Below, in pieces: positions 9,126 to 19,821 of a stretch of 64,000 bases of DNA. The position numbers and the translations under genes were made by a program. The first letter of the stretch is position 1. Every line of letters begins with the position of its first letter. The notes under the pieces are model-generated. The model ran no database searches, was not told where the DNA came from, and saw only the letters and a program-made list of their open reading frames with translations. Origin of the DNA: Collibacillus ludicampi (GTDB lineage: Bacteria > Bacillota > Bacilli > Tumebacillales > BOQE01); the NCBI RefSeq assembly GCF_023705585.1, contig NZ_BOQE01000001.1, forward strand, positions 1,315,341 through 1,379,340. Direction: 5' to 3'.

Positions 9126-9770
9126 TTATTTATCCATTTTGCTCCAATCTGCCAGAAACCGCTCGATTCCTTGGTCGGTCAACGGGTGTTTGATCATTTT
9201 CTCGATCACCCCGAATGGACATGTGGCGATATGAGCGCCTGCGAGAGCGGCTTCCGTCACATGGACAGGGTGACGCACGGATGCGGCAATGATTTCGGTA
9301 TCCAATGCGTGAATGCGGAATATATCTGCGATATCACGGATCAAATGCATGCCGTTTTCGGAGATATCATCCAAACGCCCGATGAACGGGGAGACGAACG
9401 TTGCACCCGCACGTGCCGCCAACAATGCCTGGTTCGCCGTGAAAACGAGAGTGACATTCGTTTTAATGCCTCTGGATGCAAAAATCTTGGTAGCTTTCAA
9501 CCCTTCCGCCGTCATCGGAACCTTGATGACAATGTTGGGATGAATGGCCGCCAACTTCTCTCCTTCTTCAATCATGCCGTTGGCATCGAGAGAAACCACT
9601 TCCGCTGATATGGGACCATCAACGATCGCGACGATTTCTTTTAATACCTGGAAAAAATCGCGGCCTTCCTTCGCTACAAGGCTCGGATTCGTCGTCACGC
9701 CGGAGATCACGCCCATATCATTCGCCAGACGAATCTCCTCAACATTCGCCGTATCGATAAAAAATTTCAT
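9126..9770 (-). CDS. tal: Transaldolase (TalC/fructose-6-phosphate aldolase-like)
   Basis: A 214-residue short-form transaldolase of the pentose phosphate pathway. It opens with [13 protein letters not shown], has [14 protein letters not shown], the Schiff-base lysine in [11 protein letters not shown], and [15 protein letters not shown]. Short transaldolases and fructose-6-phosphate aldolases cannot be separated by eye; linkage to fba as in Bacillus subtilis (ywjH) favours transaldolase. The ATG at 9770 lies eight bases after GAAGGAG. It follows fba by 24 bases and shares its terminator. Confidence 0.93.
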   Translation of the reverse strand: MKFFIDTANVEEIRLANDMGVISGVTTNPSLVAKEGRDFFQVLKEIVAIVDGPISAEVVSLDANGMIEEGEKLAAIHPNIVIKVPMTAEGLKATKIFASRGIKTNVTLVFTANQALLAARAGATFVSPFIGRLDDISENGMHLIRDIADIFRIHALDTEIIAASVRHPVHVTEAALAGAHIATCPFGVIEKMIKHPLTDQGIERFLADWSKMDK

Positions 9771-9794
9771 CGATGTCACTCCTTCAAATGAGGA

Positions 9795-10649
9795 CTAAGC
9801 CCGGTTGTTCGAACCGAAGAGACGGATCTTCTCGCGGACGACTTCTTTGATCGCTTCACGCGCGGGTCCGAGAATCTTGCGCGGATCATACACTTTCGCA
9901 TCGTTGTTCAAAATTTCGCGGACTTTCGCCGTAAATGCGATTTGATTCTCTGTGTTCACATTGATTTTGGATACGCCAAGCGAGATCGCTTTGCGGATAT
10001 CTTCATCCGGAATGCCGCTGCCTCCGTGCAATACGAGAGGTACGCCTGTGAGATCGCGGATTTTGGCGAGACGGTCAAAGGCGAGTTCCGGTTTTCCTTT
10101 GTACGGACCATGTGCGGAACCGATTGCGGGCGCCAACGCATCGATTCCTGTTTCTTGTACAAGGCGTTGCGCTTCCTCCGGAACCGCGAGGGAAGCTTCA
10201 CGCTCATCGACAGTCAAGTCATCTTCCGTACCGCCGATTCGGCCAAGCTCGCCTTCCACATCGATGCCGAGCACATGACAAGCATCCACAACCTGCTTGG
10301 TCTTAGCGATGTTTTCTTCCAGCGGATAGTGGGATGCGTCGATCATGATGGACGAGAAACCGGCACGGATACATTTGAGCACGACTTGATAAGAGGAACC
10401 GTGATCGAGATGCAGGATCACAGGTACACTCGCTTTCTCGGCAGCCGCTTTCGCCATCGCCACCGTGTATTCGAGACCCATATATTTCATGGCACCTTCC
10501 GATACGCCGAGAATCACGGGGGATCGTTCTTCTTCCGCTACCTCGACGATCGCTTGCAGAAACTCTAGGTTGTTCACGTTAAATTGGCCAACGGCGTACC
10601 CATTCTTGAGTCCATCGTTCAGCACTTCTTTAAATGATGCAAAGCCCAT
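9795..10649 (-). CDS. fba: Class II fructose-bisphosphate aldolase
   Basis: Zinc aldolase that splits fructose 1,6-bisphosphate into dihydroxyacetone phosphate and glyceraldehyde 3-phosphate. The 284 residues match the Bacillus FbaA length. Visible motifs include VILHLDHG (zinc and catalytic Asp-His), VEGELGRIGG, IGSAHGPYKG and LVLHGGSGIPD. The ATG at 10649 has GAGGGAG six bases upstream; an upstream GTG six codons earlier has none. The gene keeps its Bacillus position just before tal, but kce and kal now separate it from spo0F. Confidence 0.97.
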   Translation of the reverse strand: MGFASFKEVLNDGLKNGYAVGQFNVNNLEFLQAIVEVAEEERSPVILGVSEGAMKYMGLEYTVAMAKAAAEKASVPVILHLDHGSSYQVVLKCIRAGFSSIMIDASHYPLEENIAKTKQVVDACHVLGIDVEGELGRIGGTEDDLTVDEREASLAVPEEAQRLVQETGIDALAPAIGSAHGPYKGKPELAFDRLAKIRDLTGVPLVLHGGSGIPDEDIRKAISLGVSKINVNTENQIAFTAKVREILNNDAKVYDPRKILGPAREAIKEVVREKIRLFGSNNRA

Positions 10650-10698
10650 TCTGGCTCCCTCCCTCAAATAATGCCACTACTCTTTTTCCCCTATCTTA

Positions 10699-11520
10699 TC
10701 ATGAATGGGATAGGAGACCAAGTATCTTGCGCGCATCTTTCGGGCTGGCGACCTCGCGACCCAGTTCCTTCGCGATACGCACCACGCGCTCGACCAATTG
10801 CGCGTTACTTTCGGCAAGAACACCTTTTGTATAGTAGATATTGTCTTCCAAACCGACACGCACGTGGCCGCCGAGAAGGATCGCCATCGTAGCCATCGGC
10901 AACTGCGCTCTTCCAACGCCCGCCACCGACCATGTCGCATTTGGCGGGATGGATTCTACCATATGAAGCAAATTCTTGGGAGTGGCAGGAATCCCGCCGG
11001 GTACACCCATGACGAAGTCGAAATGCAACGGCTCTTGGATGAGACCTTTTTTCAATAATCGTAAACCGTTATGTATCATTCCCACATCAAAAATCTCCAA
11101 TTCAGGTTTTACACCGTATTGGGATAGGGTCTTCGCAAATTGTTCGATATCGGAAGGCGTATTCATGAACACATCTTGACCGAAGTTGACAGTTCCCGTC
11201 GTCAATGTCGCCATTTCCGGACGCAAAGTAACCGGCTGAATGCGCTCCTCGGCCGTCATCCCCACGGCGCCGCCCGTCGAAACCTGAATGATAATCTCGC
11301 ATTTGGCTCGTATCTTTTCGATAATTTCCCGATACACCTCTTTATCTTGAGTAGGCGTGCCGTCCTCGAGACGGCCATGGATATGCACAATGGATGCTCC
11401 TGCAAGATAAGCTTCATAAGCCGCTTGGGCGATCTCGTCGGGTGTAACGGGCAGGCGCGGATGATCCTCTTTGGTGACTTCCGCGCCTGTGAGCGCACAT
11501 GTGATGATCAGTTTCTCCAT
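10699..11520 (-). CDS. kce: 3-keto-5-aminohexanoate cleavage enzyme (BKACE family)
   Basis: Zn-dependent enzyme that converts 3-keto-5-aminohexanoate plus acetyl-CoA to acetoacetate and L-3-aminobutyryl-CoA in lysine fermentation. The 273 residues show the family signatures: MEKLIITCALTGAEV, the zinc-binding HIHGR with QVSTGGAVGM after it, and TGTVNFGQDVFMNTP. The BKACE family has several substrates, but the neighbouring kal and the kam/kdd genes in the same window support Kce. The ATG at 11520 follows GGGAGG by eight bases. It lies 22 bases after kal and is presumably cotranscribed. Confidence 0.92.
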   Translation of the reverse strand: MEKLIITCALTGAEVTKEDHPRLPVTPDEIAQAAYEAYLAGASIVHIHGRLEDGTPTQDKEVYREIIEKIRAKCEIIIQVSTGGAVGMTAEERIQPVTLRPEMATLTTGTVNFGQDVFMNTPSDIEQFAKTLSQYGVKPELEIFDVGMIHNGLRLLKKGLIQEPLHFDFVMGVPGGIPATPKNLLHMVESIPPNATWSVAGVGRAQLPMATMAILLGGHVRVGLEDNIYYTKGVLAESNAQLVERVVRIAKELGREVASPKDARKILGLLSHS

Positions 11521-11542
11521 GTGAATTCCTCCCTTCCTACCC

Positions 11543-11944
11543 TTACGGCGAAACGTTCGCGCGTCTTTGTTTTTCTTTTGGCACGACACAAGTGCCTCTG
11601 GCATAGCAGACCAATTCCGGTTCTGAAAGAACATCCGCTGCCGATGGATTCTGTGCGTCCACATTCGCCCGGATCACTTTATAAGCGTGAAATTCCATCG
11701 CTCTCGACGTATTGCCCACTCTCGTGATTTTTCCGTATGCTTCGATATAATCGCCAGCGTACACGGGAGCTTTGAATTCCACACAATCATAGGCTACAAA
11801 TAGGCCTTCGTCTCCATCATGGCGAATCAATAATTCCGTTGCGACATCCCCGAACAGTCCCAAGATACGTGCGCCATCGACAAGATTACCGCCGTAATGC
11901 GCATCGTGTGAACTCATGCGAATACGAATCATGGCTTGCTCCAT
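11543..11944 (-). CDS. kal: 3-aminobutyryl-CoA ammonia lyase
   Basis: Hot-dog-fold enzyme of 133 residues that removes ammonia from L-3-aminobutyryl-CoA to give crotonyl-CoA, the last lysine-specific step. It shows the Kal core [20 protein letters not shown] and [21 protein letters not shown]. The ATG at 11944 lies eight bases after GAGGGGAG. Promoter elements TTGAGA and TACTAT and a perfect cre-like site lie upstream, so the kal-kce pair has its own control, separate from the kamA cluster 20 kb away. Crotonyl-CoA then feeds the Acd/Crt/Hbd/Thl set. Confidence 0.92.
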   Translation of the reverse strand: MEQAMIRIRMSSHDAHYGGNLVDGARILGLFGDVATELLIRHDGDEGLFVAYDCVEFKAPVYAGDYIEAYGKITRVGNTSRAMEFHAYKVIRANVDAQNPSAADVLSEPELVCYARGTCVVPKEKQRRANVSP

Positions 11945-11974
11945 ATCTTCTTCTCCCCTCGGAACCATTTACTA

Positions 11975-12002
11975 ATAGTATTCAAAAATTCACACTTCTC
12001 AA
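11975..12002 (-). promoter_or_regulatory. Promoter of kal-kce
   Basis: On the minus strand, -35 TTGAGA (12002-11997), a 16-bp spacer and -10 TACTAT (11980-11975), ending about 30 bp before the kal ATG. Confidence 0.45.
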
Positions 12003-12054
12003 CCCTGTTCTTTCTGCTTACACTCTCATTCCACCTGCATGATTCATGTTTCGC

Positions 12055-12070
12055 TTGAAAGCGCATACAT
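12055..12070. promoter_or_regulatory. Catabolite-responsive element (cre) upstream of kal-kce
   Basis: TTGAAAGCGCATACAT fits the Bacillus cre consensus WTGNAARCGNWWWCAW at all 16 positions. It lies between spo0F and kal, about 55 bp upstream of the kal -35. CcpA binding there is inference; regulation of kal-kce is more likely than of spo0F because the site is downstream of spo0F. Confidence 0.6.
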
Positions 12071-12095
12071 TCTCCAAAAAAAGAGGCCCCATTTC

Positions 12096-12461
12096 CTATG
12101 AGACCATTTGCGCATGAACCGCCATTCTCAACTCATCGATATCAAACGGCTTGGTAAAATGCGTGATCGCGCCCAGTGCTGTTGCCTCTTTGATTAAATC
12201 CAATTCACCATAAGCGGTCATCATGATCACTTTCGTATCCGGTTCAATCTTGCGGATACGGCGCAGGATTTCCAATCCGTCCATCCCGGGAATCTTCATA
12301 TCCAACAGGACAAGATCCGGTTTCTCGTTCGCGATGATTTCAAGCGCTACCTGCCCGCTCGGTGCCTGAAAGATCGTATATCCTTCTTTGCTCAATACTT
12401 CCTGTAACAACACGCGGATGCCATATTGGTCATCGACGATCAGCACTTTTTTCTTCTCCAT
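12096..12461 (-). CDS. spo0F: Sporulation phosphorelay response regulator Spo0F
   Basis: Single-domain receiver of 121 residues that carries phosphate from sporulation kinases to Spo0B. The acidic pocket D10/D11, the phosphorylated D54 in [12 protein letters not shown]82 and K104 in FTKPF are all at their usual places, and there is no output domain. The ATG at 12461 follows a G-rich Shine-Dalgarno by about five bases. It would normally neighbour fba and pyrG; here kal-kce separate it from fba, and a decayed repeat, the M3-like gene and tpx separate it from pyrG. Confidence 0.95.
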   Translation of the reverse strand: MEKKKVLIVDDQYGIRVLLQEVLSKEGYTIFQAPSGQVALEIIANEKPDLVLLDMKIPGMDGLEILRRIRKIEPDTKVIMMTAYGELDLIKEATALGAITHFTKPFDIDELRMAVHAQMVS

Positions 12462-12484
12462 CAAGTCCCCCCCTTTTCAGGTCT

Positions 12485-12620
12485 AACATGTGTGGTTTGG
12501 TGGGCTCAAGCTTTCGTTCATGCCCTGTGGAGGTCGCCGCTCGCAACACCAACAACTCTCACGTAATCATTCGCTTTTTTGTATGGATTTCCCTCTTTTA
12601 CACGCAAAAAAGGTATCCAT
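12485..12620. repeat. Decayed copy of the nested-palindrome repeat (copy 1)
   Basis: Between spo0F and the M3-like gene the sequence TGTGGTTTGGTGGGC, then CGTTCATG, GTGGAGGTCG and CTCGCA matches in order the left part of the repeat seen at 56385 and 41790. The right arms are barely recognisable (CACGCAAA near 12600). Oldest-looking copy. Confidence 0.5.
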
Positions 12621-14126
12621 TCAAACGGACGGGTGCTCATTCGCAGATCCCCATACATCCTGAATGTCCTTGAGAAAATTGGATGTATCCAATGGGATAT
12701 TCAGTTTCTCGCACCATTCTTCGATCGTATAAGTGGCGCCGAACGACCACATCTGTTTTAGCTCCCTGCCTGCTTGCTGATCCCGAAACCAGCGGTTTCC
12801 ATACTGCGTCTGCAAGCGGGAACACAATTGACTGGCAAACATCCATGAGCGCAAAAGACGCGCAGAAGCAAACGGATGCAGAATATCTTCCAGGTACGTT
12901 TCTTTGGTATACACCGCACCCGTTGCCCGGGACATCATTTGCACGTAACGTTCAGCCATTCCCTCAAGGCTTTGGGCCGCATATAGATCAAGCTCGTACA
13001 AAAACATCCCGGCGTATTTTCGCCAACGATATAACTTGCGAAAGAGAGAATACTCGTAGAACTCTGTGCGTACGGCTTCATCCATATCCAAATGGTGCTC
13101 CGTCCAATCCTTATTGGTTATCAAGTCCTGTAGAACATATCCATACGCATGCGGCAAGGACGGATCTCCGAGAAGCTTGTACATCCAAGGAAGATCTTCT
13201 CGTATATGCGCAAAATATTCGGCTCGTCCCGCCTCATGAAGAATCTCGCAATACTGCGACAATCCGCCTTTCGGGTAGATGACCAAATAAATTTCTTTCG
13301 GTATTAACAAGGGGGAACAACAACAAGACGATTTGTTCACTCGTTTCTCAACATCCATGACGATGCTGGCTTGCTGCAAGATATTAATCCCTAAGCCGTA
13401 TAATGTGTCTTCCAGCGTAGGCAACAGTTCGATTTCACGAAAATACAAATCGTACTTCCGACCGGACAATACAGGATACAGGTGATGCCTCTCTACCCCT
13501 TTCCCATCAGTTCCTTTGGGTATGTAAGTAGCAAACGCTTTCTGATAGAGTGCATCCGTTTTCGCGAGAAAGTCTTTCATCTGTTCCTCTAGAGCGGTCA
13601 GTTGAATACCGGACAATTTCTCGTAAAGTGCCCGGTAATGGGGAAACCCTTGCTGTTTCGCTTGTTCCTGTAAGCGCAAAAAACGCTCTTCACGCAACGG
13701 ATGTAAAACCGTTTCCATCGCATTGACTCGTTGGCAAAGTTCATGCCGTTTCTCATCTTCCGTCTCCGTCCAGATGAGTGACCGTGCCCGCGATAAAGGA
13801 ACCGACCTTCCCTCCCAGGCCACCTCTAGCTTGTTTTCCAATTGCTCAATCGCCTGGGTGCTATCACGCAACATCGATTCGATCGTCTGAAAGAACAGAT
13901 ATCTATAAACATACAAGAGTGGGCGCCTGTCTTCTTCCTTACTCTCCGAAGAAGACAACGCATTGCGCATCGTCTCTACATTCATAAACGTGAATAAATC
14001 TTCAGATTCTTCACGATGATCCTCGTTCGTTTTCTCTTTCTTCCCCGCGCTCGCGTAATAAAACTTCCGGCACATCGACCGAATGGAGTGTTCCAAGCGG
14101 CTGAATATGTGTTGCAGATCCCCCAT
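12621..14126 (-). CDS. M3-peptidase-like protein with degenerate zinc motif
   Basis: A 501-residue, largely helical protein. Its C-terminal half resembles M3/oligoendopeptidase-F proteins around ILHEAGRAEYF (about 295-305), followed by SLPHAYGYVLQDLI. In active M3 enzymes the motif is HExGH; here the second histidine is arginine, so zinc binding is probably lost. An unusual Cys triplet (SSCCCSP, about 267-273) precedes it. The start is uncertain: the ATG at 14126 is 13 bases from GGAGGAG, and an ATG at 14156 lies upstream of it. Possibly a regulator or scaffold derived from a peptidase; function unknown. Confidence 0.7.
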   Translation of the reverse strand: MGDLQHIFSRLEHSIRSMCRKFYYASAGKKEKTNEDHREESEDLFTFMNVETMRNALSSSESKEEDRRPLLYVYRYLFFQTIESMLRDSTQAIEQLENKLEVAWEGRSVPLSRARSLIWTETEDEKRHELCQRVNAMETVLHPLREERFLRLQEQAKQQGFPHYRALYEKLSGIQLTALEEQMKDFLAKTDALYQKAFATYIPKGTDGKGVERHHLYPVLSGRKYDLYFREIELLPTLEDTLYGLGINILQQASIVMDVEKRVNKSSCCCSPLLIPKEIYLVIYPKGGLSQYCEILHEAGRAEYFAHIREDLPWMYKLLGDPSLPHAYGYVLQDLITNKDWTEHHLDMDEAVRTEFYEYSLFRKLYRWRKYAGMFLYELDLYAAQSLEGMAERYVQMMSRATGAVYTKETYLEDILHPFASARLLRSWMFASQLCSRLQTQYGNRWFRDQQAGRELKQMWSFGATYTIEEWCEKLNIPLDTSNFLKDIQDVWGSANEHPSV

Positions 14127-14412
14127 ACTCTCTATTACACTCCTCCCAACGAGCAAAACAAAAAGACCCGAGCTCGACGCTTACGATTCGATGTCATGGT
14201 GCGGGAAACCACCTCCAACAGTTTTCGATTTGTGTATTCACTGATACATGGAGGGATTTTCACGGGCGATTATGTTAAAGATATTCGGGCTTCTGCGTAT
14301 TATTCCTGCCTGACTGCGTCGAGAAATACCGATTTTCCATATATTTTATCGCAAATGATTTCGTTTATTTTAAATAAAATGAATTTTCTTATAAAACAAA
14401 ACAGGCTGAGAA
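14127..14412. other. Intergenic leader region between tpx and the M3-like gene
   Basis: AT-rich in its tpx-proximal half. On the minus strand GGAGGTGG precedes an ATG at about 14197 that opens a 20-codon basic ORF (MTSNRKRRARVFLF...). Its TAA lies nine bases before the ATG of the M3-like gene, so it could be a translationally coupled leader peptide. I see no other gene. Confidence 0.3.
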
Positions 14413-14416
14413 AGAA

Positions 14417-14455
14417 AAAAGAGCCTCACCCTCGCGAGAGGAGAAAGACTCACTG
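14417..14455 (-). terminator. Probable terminator of tpx
   Basis: On the minus strand a GC-rich imperfect hairpin with a TCGC loop is followed by a run of six T near 14418. It lies about 25 bases past the tpx stop. Confidence 0.6.
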
Positions 14456-14478
14456 TAGGAATCAGCCTCTTATATGCT

Positions 14479-15000
14479 TTACAAGACAGATTTTGCAGCC
14501 TCTATCGCCGCTTCGTAGTTCGGATGGTTGGTCACTTCAGGCACGTATTCGACATAAACCACTTTGTCGTTTTTATCGATGACGAACACCGCGCGAGCCA
14601 GAAGACGCAATTCCTTAATCGCAACCCCGTAGTTGATGCCGAATGATAGGTCGCGATGGTCAGACAATGTTTGTACGTTCTCGATGCCCGCTGCACCGCA
14701 CCAACGCTTTTGCGCGAAAGGCAGATCCACGGAAATCGTCAAGACTTTGACCCCCGGCAGACTTGCCGCCTCTTCGTTGAAACGACGGGTTTGCGCATCG
14801 CATACGCCGGTATCGAGGGACGGTACAACGGAGATCAGTCGAACGGATCCTTTAGAACTGTCCAATGTCACTTGGGAGAGGTCGTTTGCCAGAACAGTAA
14901 AGTCTGGAGCTTGATCGCCCACTTTCACTTCATTGCCGAGCAGTGTGACCGGATTCCCTTTAAAAGTAACCGTGTTTTTACGTTCCGCAATTGCAGTCAT
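14479..15000 (-). CDS. tpx: Thiol peroxidase Tpx
   Basis: Atypical 2-Cys peroxiredoxin (173 residues) that reduces hydroperoxides with electrons from thioredoxin. The peroxidatic cysteine lies in [17 protein letters not shown] and the resolving cysteine in [14 protein letters not shown], the Tpx pattern. The family opening [24 protein letters not shown] is intact. The ATG at 15000 follows AAGGAGG at a good distance. It is monocistronic, between a terminator and the pyrG terminator. Confidence 0.96.
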   Translation of the reverse strand: MTAIAERKNTVTFKGNPVTLLGNEVKVGDQAPDFTVLANDLSQVTLDSSKGSVRLISVVPSLDTGVCDAQTRRFNEEAASLPGVKVLTISVDLPFAQKRWCGAAGIENVQTLSDHRDLSFGINYGVAIKELRLLARAVFVIDKNDKVVYVEYVPEVTNHPNYEAAIEAAKSVL

Positions 15001-15111
15001 TGTTTAAGCCTCCTTATATTCAAGCGTGATTGATTATGTACGGGCACAAAATACCCTTACTGATGTAAATTGTACTATGGAATGCAGGTTCTGTCTGTGG
15101 CGATGCTTACG

Positions 15112-15140
15112 AAAAAAGGGCCGGAAATATTCCCGACCCT
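15112..15140 (-). terminator. Terminator of pyrG
   Basis: Minus-strand hairpin AGGGTCGG/CCGGCCCT with an 8-base loop, followed by six T (15117-15112), 25-50 bases past the pyrG stop. Confidence 0.85.
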
Positions 15141-15164
15141 GGTTTCGAGCGATAGAAGCGAATT

Positions 15165-16802
<1,638 letters not shown>

Positions 16803-16810
16803 CTAAAAAC

Positions 16811-16845
16811 AAAAAAAAACTAAAAGCTGCTTTCTTTTAGTTTTT
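16811..16845 (-). terminator. Leader terminator (attenuator) of pyrG
   Basis: Perfect 12-bp stem AAAAACTAAAAG/CTTTTAGTTTTT (16834-16845, 16815-16826), 7-base loop AAAGCAG, then an extended T-run. It lies about 25 bp downstream of the pyrG -10 and about 30 bp before the ATG, so it is inside the pyrG leader. It could equally terminate read-through from rpoE. Confidence 0.75.
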
Positions 16846-16868
16846 CCAACTCGTGAATATCCTCATGT

Positions 16869-16897
16869 ATGATATCGTTCCGTCCGACTGCTGTCAA
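16869..16897 (-). promoter_or_regulatory. Sigma-A promoter of pyrG
   Basis: -35 TTGACA (16897-16892), 17-bp spacer, -10 TATCAT (16874-16869) on the minus strand, in the rpoE-pyrG gap. Confidence 0.85.
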
Positions 16898-16965
16898 GAG
16901 CAAAGCACGATTAGCCGCTTTCCGATTTCCGGATCGCGGCTGGTAAAACCTGTATGTCATTATGA

Positions 16966-17469
16966 TTAAAAGTCATCGTCTTCATCTTCGAATGCTTCCG
17001 CATCCTCATCATCCAAATCCTCGACCCCAAACGTCTCTTCGAGTTCGTCTTCATTGAAGTCGAGATCTTCTTCTTCCATGTCTCCGAATTCGATATCTTC
17101 TTCCAGTTCCTCATCCGCATACAGATCTGCATCTTCATCGTCATCTTCCCAATCAACATCTTTGCGGATGAACTGCTTGGCGCCCGCTTTATCCATCGTT
17201 TTATCGACGGGATACCAACGTTTTAGCCCCCACACGTTATTTCCGATATTGAGGAACCGGCCGTCTACGTTGATCTCTGTATATAAACGCGCGATGACTT
17301 CATTCACTTCTTCAGGAGTCATGTCGCGCAGACGAGCAACTTCTGCCATCAGATCACGATAATAATAAGGTTTATTCGTTTCTTTCAAAATATCGTACGC
17401 AAGGTCGACAAGCGGCATCTCCCTTGCCGTTTCCTTATCAATCGTCAAAACTCGTGCCTCTTCAGACAT
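16966..17469 (-). CDS. rpoE: RNA polymerase delta subunit
   Basis: Gram-positive RNA polymerase accessory subunit that speeds recycling and sharpens promoter selection. The N-terminal HARE-HTH domain (about 1-90) contains LVDLAYDILKETNKPYYYRDLMAEVA and GRFLNIGNNVWGLKRWYP. The C-terminal 70 residues are almost all Asp and Glu, the disordered acidic tail. With the ATG at 17469 (GGAG eight bases upstream) the length is 167. Gene order rpoE-pyrG is as in Bacillus. Confidence 0.96.
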   Translation of the reverse strand: MSEEARVLTIDKETAREMPLVDLAYDILKETNKPYYYRDLMAEVARLRDMTPEEVNEVIARLYTEINVDGRFLNIGNNVWGLKRWYPVDKTMDKAGAKQFIRKDVDWEDDDEDADLYADEELEEDIEFGDMEEEDLDFNEDELEETFGVEDLDDEDAEAFEDEDDDF

Positions 17470-17587
17470 CGGTTCCACTCCTTCTAAGAGGGGTATCAGG
17501 GATAAAAACCCATGCGCGTCTGATCACATGGGAAGTAGAGGTAGTATACCATACTCTGATGTACGCTGCAATCTCCGGAGAGATCCT

Positions 17588-18532
17588 CTACACTTTCAAT
17601 AAGCGCCGGAGAACGATATCGGCGACTTCGTAAGGATCCGTGCGCCCTTCTTCCACATCCGATAGCGTTGTGGCCCATTTCGGGTCTGCTTGAATCAAAC
17701 TTTTGATTTTCCGACCGATCTCTGCGTCAATAATACTGAGGATTTCATCCTGGCGCTGTTTTTGCCGTTTGTTTGCCAGACGTCCGCTCTCTTTGAGAAA
17801 CGCAAGATGGCGTTCGCACTCGCACCACAATTCTTTGATTCCCATATTATCCCGTGAAGCCACTTTTAAAACCGGCGGACGAAATTCGAAGTCATGGACG
17901 AGGTCAAGCATGTGATTGACCGCCTGTACTGTCTTGTCCGCACCGGGCAAGTCCGCCTTATTGACAACAAAGATATCGGCAATTTCCATAATGCCCGCTT
18001 TCATGCTTTGAATATGATCCCCTGCACTCGGATGCAGAACGACGACCGTTGTGTCTGCCACATGCATAATATCAAGTTCCGATTGCCCGACACCGACCGT
18101 CTCAATAAAAATGACGTCGCTGCCGAACGCATCAAGCACGCGTACCGCTTCACGCGTAGCCTTCGCCAAGCCTCCGAGCGATCCGCGTGTCCCCATGGAA
18201 CGGATAAATACACCGGGATCCAATGCGTGCTTTCCCATGCGTACACGATCGCCCAGGATCGCTCCACCCGTAAAGGGGGAAGTCGGATCGACAGCAATGA
18301 TGCCCACTGTTTTTCCCATTTTCCGCAATAATGAAATCAATCGATCGGTCAAGGAGCTTTTGCCCGCCCCCGGCGATCCTGTCAAGCCCACCAGATACGC
18401 GCGTCCTGTATGCGGATGGATATCCTTCAGAATTTCTTTCTTTTCCTGCGTGTCGTTTTCAATATGTGTAATGGCTCTGGCAGCCGCACGTTTATCCCCT
18501 TTTAGCAATCGTTCAACCAGTTCATGCACCAT
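17588..18532 (-). CDS. meaB: MeaB/ArgK-type G3E GTPase (mutase chaperone)
   Basis: P-loop GTPase of about 314 residues that protects or reloads adenosylcobalamin-dependent acyl-CoA mutases. It shows Walker A GLTGSPGAGKSS, the DPTSPFTGGAILGDRVRM switch, ETVGVGQSE and the NKAD base-specificity motif. The ATG at 18532 has AGGTGAT upstream; a longer start at 18580 is not supported. No acyl-CoA mutase is in the window; the only B12 enzyme here is KamDE. It follows the acd operon on the same strand, so a link to acyl-CoA metabolism is likely. Confidence 0.92.
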   Translation of the reverse strand: MVHELVERLLKGDKRAAARAITHIENDTQEKKEILKDIHPHTGRAYLVGLTGSPGAGKSSLTDRLISLLRKMGKTVGIIAVDPTSPFTGGAILGDRVRMGKHALDPGVFIRSMGTRGSLGGLAKATREAVRVLDAFGSDVIFIETVGVGQSELDIMHVADTTVVVLHPSAGDHIQSMKAGIMEIADIFVVNKADLPGADKTVQAVNHMLDLVHDFEFRPPVLKVASRDNMGIKELWCECERHLAFLKESGRLANKRQKQRQDEILSIIDAEIGRKIKSLIQADPKWATTLSDVEEGRTDPYEVADIVLRRLLKV

Positions 18533-18657
18533 GATCACCTGTATCGAAAAGTAAGGCCTGTCGCCAAAGCGTACAGGCACTTTCTACTATTATATACTTT
18601 TTTAACGCTGTTTTCTCATCTTATTTCCTTTGGAATACCTCGAATCTTTCCTTTTGT

Positions 18658-19803
18658 CTATTTTAACAAATGATTCGCGATCACCATGCGTTGAATTTCC
18701 TGTGTACCTTCATAAATTTGAGTGATTTTCGCGTCGCGCATAAAGCGTTCGACCGGATATTCCCGCGAATACCCGTATCCGCCAAAGATCTGTACCGCTT
18801 CCGTAGTGACTTCCATTGCCGTATCACCTGCAAACACTTTCGACATCGCAGAAGCCTTTCCATATGGAAGTCCCTGATCTTCCAGCCATGCTGCTTGGTA
18901 GGTTAACAATCTCGCGGCTTCAATTTTCGTAGCCATGTCGGCCAGCTTGAATTGGATCGCTTGATTCGCGGCGATCGGTTTGCCAAATTGTTCGCGTTCC
19001 TTTGCATAGGAAAGAGCATGGTCTAACGCTCCTTGAGCAATGCCGACCGCTTGTGCGGCGATCCCGTTGCGTCCTCCATCAAGTGTCATCATGGCTATTT
19101 TGAAGCCAAATCCTTCATCGCCCAGCCGATTTTCAACGGGCACTTGACAATTTTCAAAAATGATTTCTGTCGTCGGCGATGATTTGATTCCCATTTTTTT
19201 CTCTTTTTTGCCGACATGGAAGCCCGGAAAATCCTTTTCGACGATGAAAGCGGTGACCCCCCGCGTTCTTTGGGAGCGGTCGGTGGAAGCGAAAACGACA
19301 TAGATTTCCGCCTCGCCGCCGTTAGTGATGAATATTTTTGAACCATTCAGGATATAGTGGGAGCCATCTTCCGATAAAACCGCCGTCGTGCGCATACCGC
19401 CGGCATCCGAGCCGGAACCTGGTTCTGTAAGCCCGAATGCGCCGATCTTCGTACCTTCCGCCAAAGGGCGAAGGTATTTTTGCTTTTGTTCTTCCGAACC
19501 GAACTTATAAATCGGCCATCCGGCGAGCGATGTTTGTACCGATAATGTGACACCGATCGAGGCGTCGATCCGCGACAGCTCTTCCACCGCAATCACATAG
19601 GAGAGAAAATCGAGCCCCGCGCCCCCGTATTCCTCAGGCCAAGGAATGCCGCAGAGACCGATCTCCGCCATCTTATCAAAGATCGAACGGTCGAAAACCT
19701 CTTCTTCATCGCGTTGTGCCGCTGTTGGCGCCACTTCTTTCAAGGCAAATTCACGCACGAGTTTACGGATTTCCTGTTGTTCTTGCGTCAAATTGAAATT
19801 CAC
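18658..19803 (-). CDS. acd: Short-chain (butyryl-type) acyl-CoA dehydrogenase
   Basis: FAD enzyme of 381 residues that interconverts acyl-CoA and trans-2-enoyl-CoA. Typical signatures are [14 protein letters not shown] (substrate/FAD loop), [17 protein letters not shown] and the C-terminal [16 protein letters not shown]. The catalytic Glu is E365 in YEGT, the position used by short-chain enzymes. GTG start at 19803 with GGGAGG before it. In context it would reduce crotonyl-CoA from lysine to butyryl-CoA, or run the reverse in fatty acid breakdown; the direction cannot be told from sequence. Confidence 0.95.
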   Translation of the reverse strand: MNFNLTQEQQEIRKLVREFALKEVAPTAAQRDEEEVFDRSIFDKMAEIGLCGIPWPEEYGGAGLDFLSYVIAVEELSRIDASIGVTLSVQTSLAGWPIYKFGSEEQKQKYLRPLAEGTKIGAFGLTEPGSGSDAGGMRTTAVLSEDGSHYILNGSKIFITNGGEAEIYVVFASTDRSQRTRGVTAFIVEKDFPGFHVGKKEKKMGIKSSPTTEIIFENCQVPVENRLGDEGFGFKIAMMTLDGGRNGIAAQAVGIAQGALDHALSYAKEREQFGKPIAANQAIQFKLADMATKIEAARLLTYQAAWLEDQGLPYGKASAMSKVFAGDTAMEVTTEAVQIFGGYGYSREYPVERFMRDAKITQIYEGTQEIQRMVIANHLLK

Positions 19804-19821
19804 GGTGATTCCTCCCGGATG

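Noticed and set aside
17054-17362. Plus-strand Ser-rich frame of 102 codons
   Set aside because: It is the complement of the Asp/Glu-rich tail of RpoE, a composition artefact.
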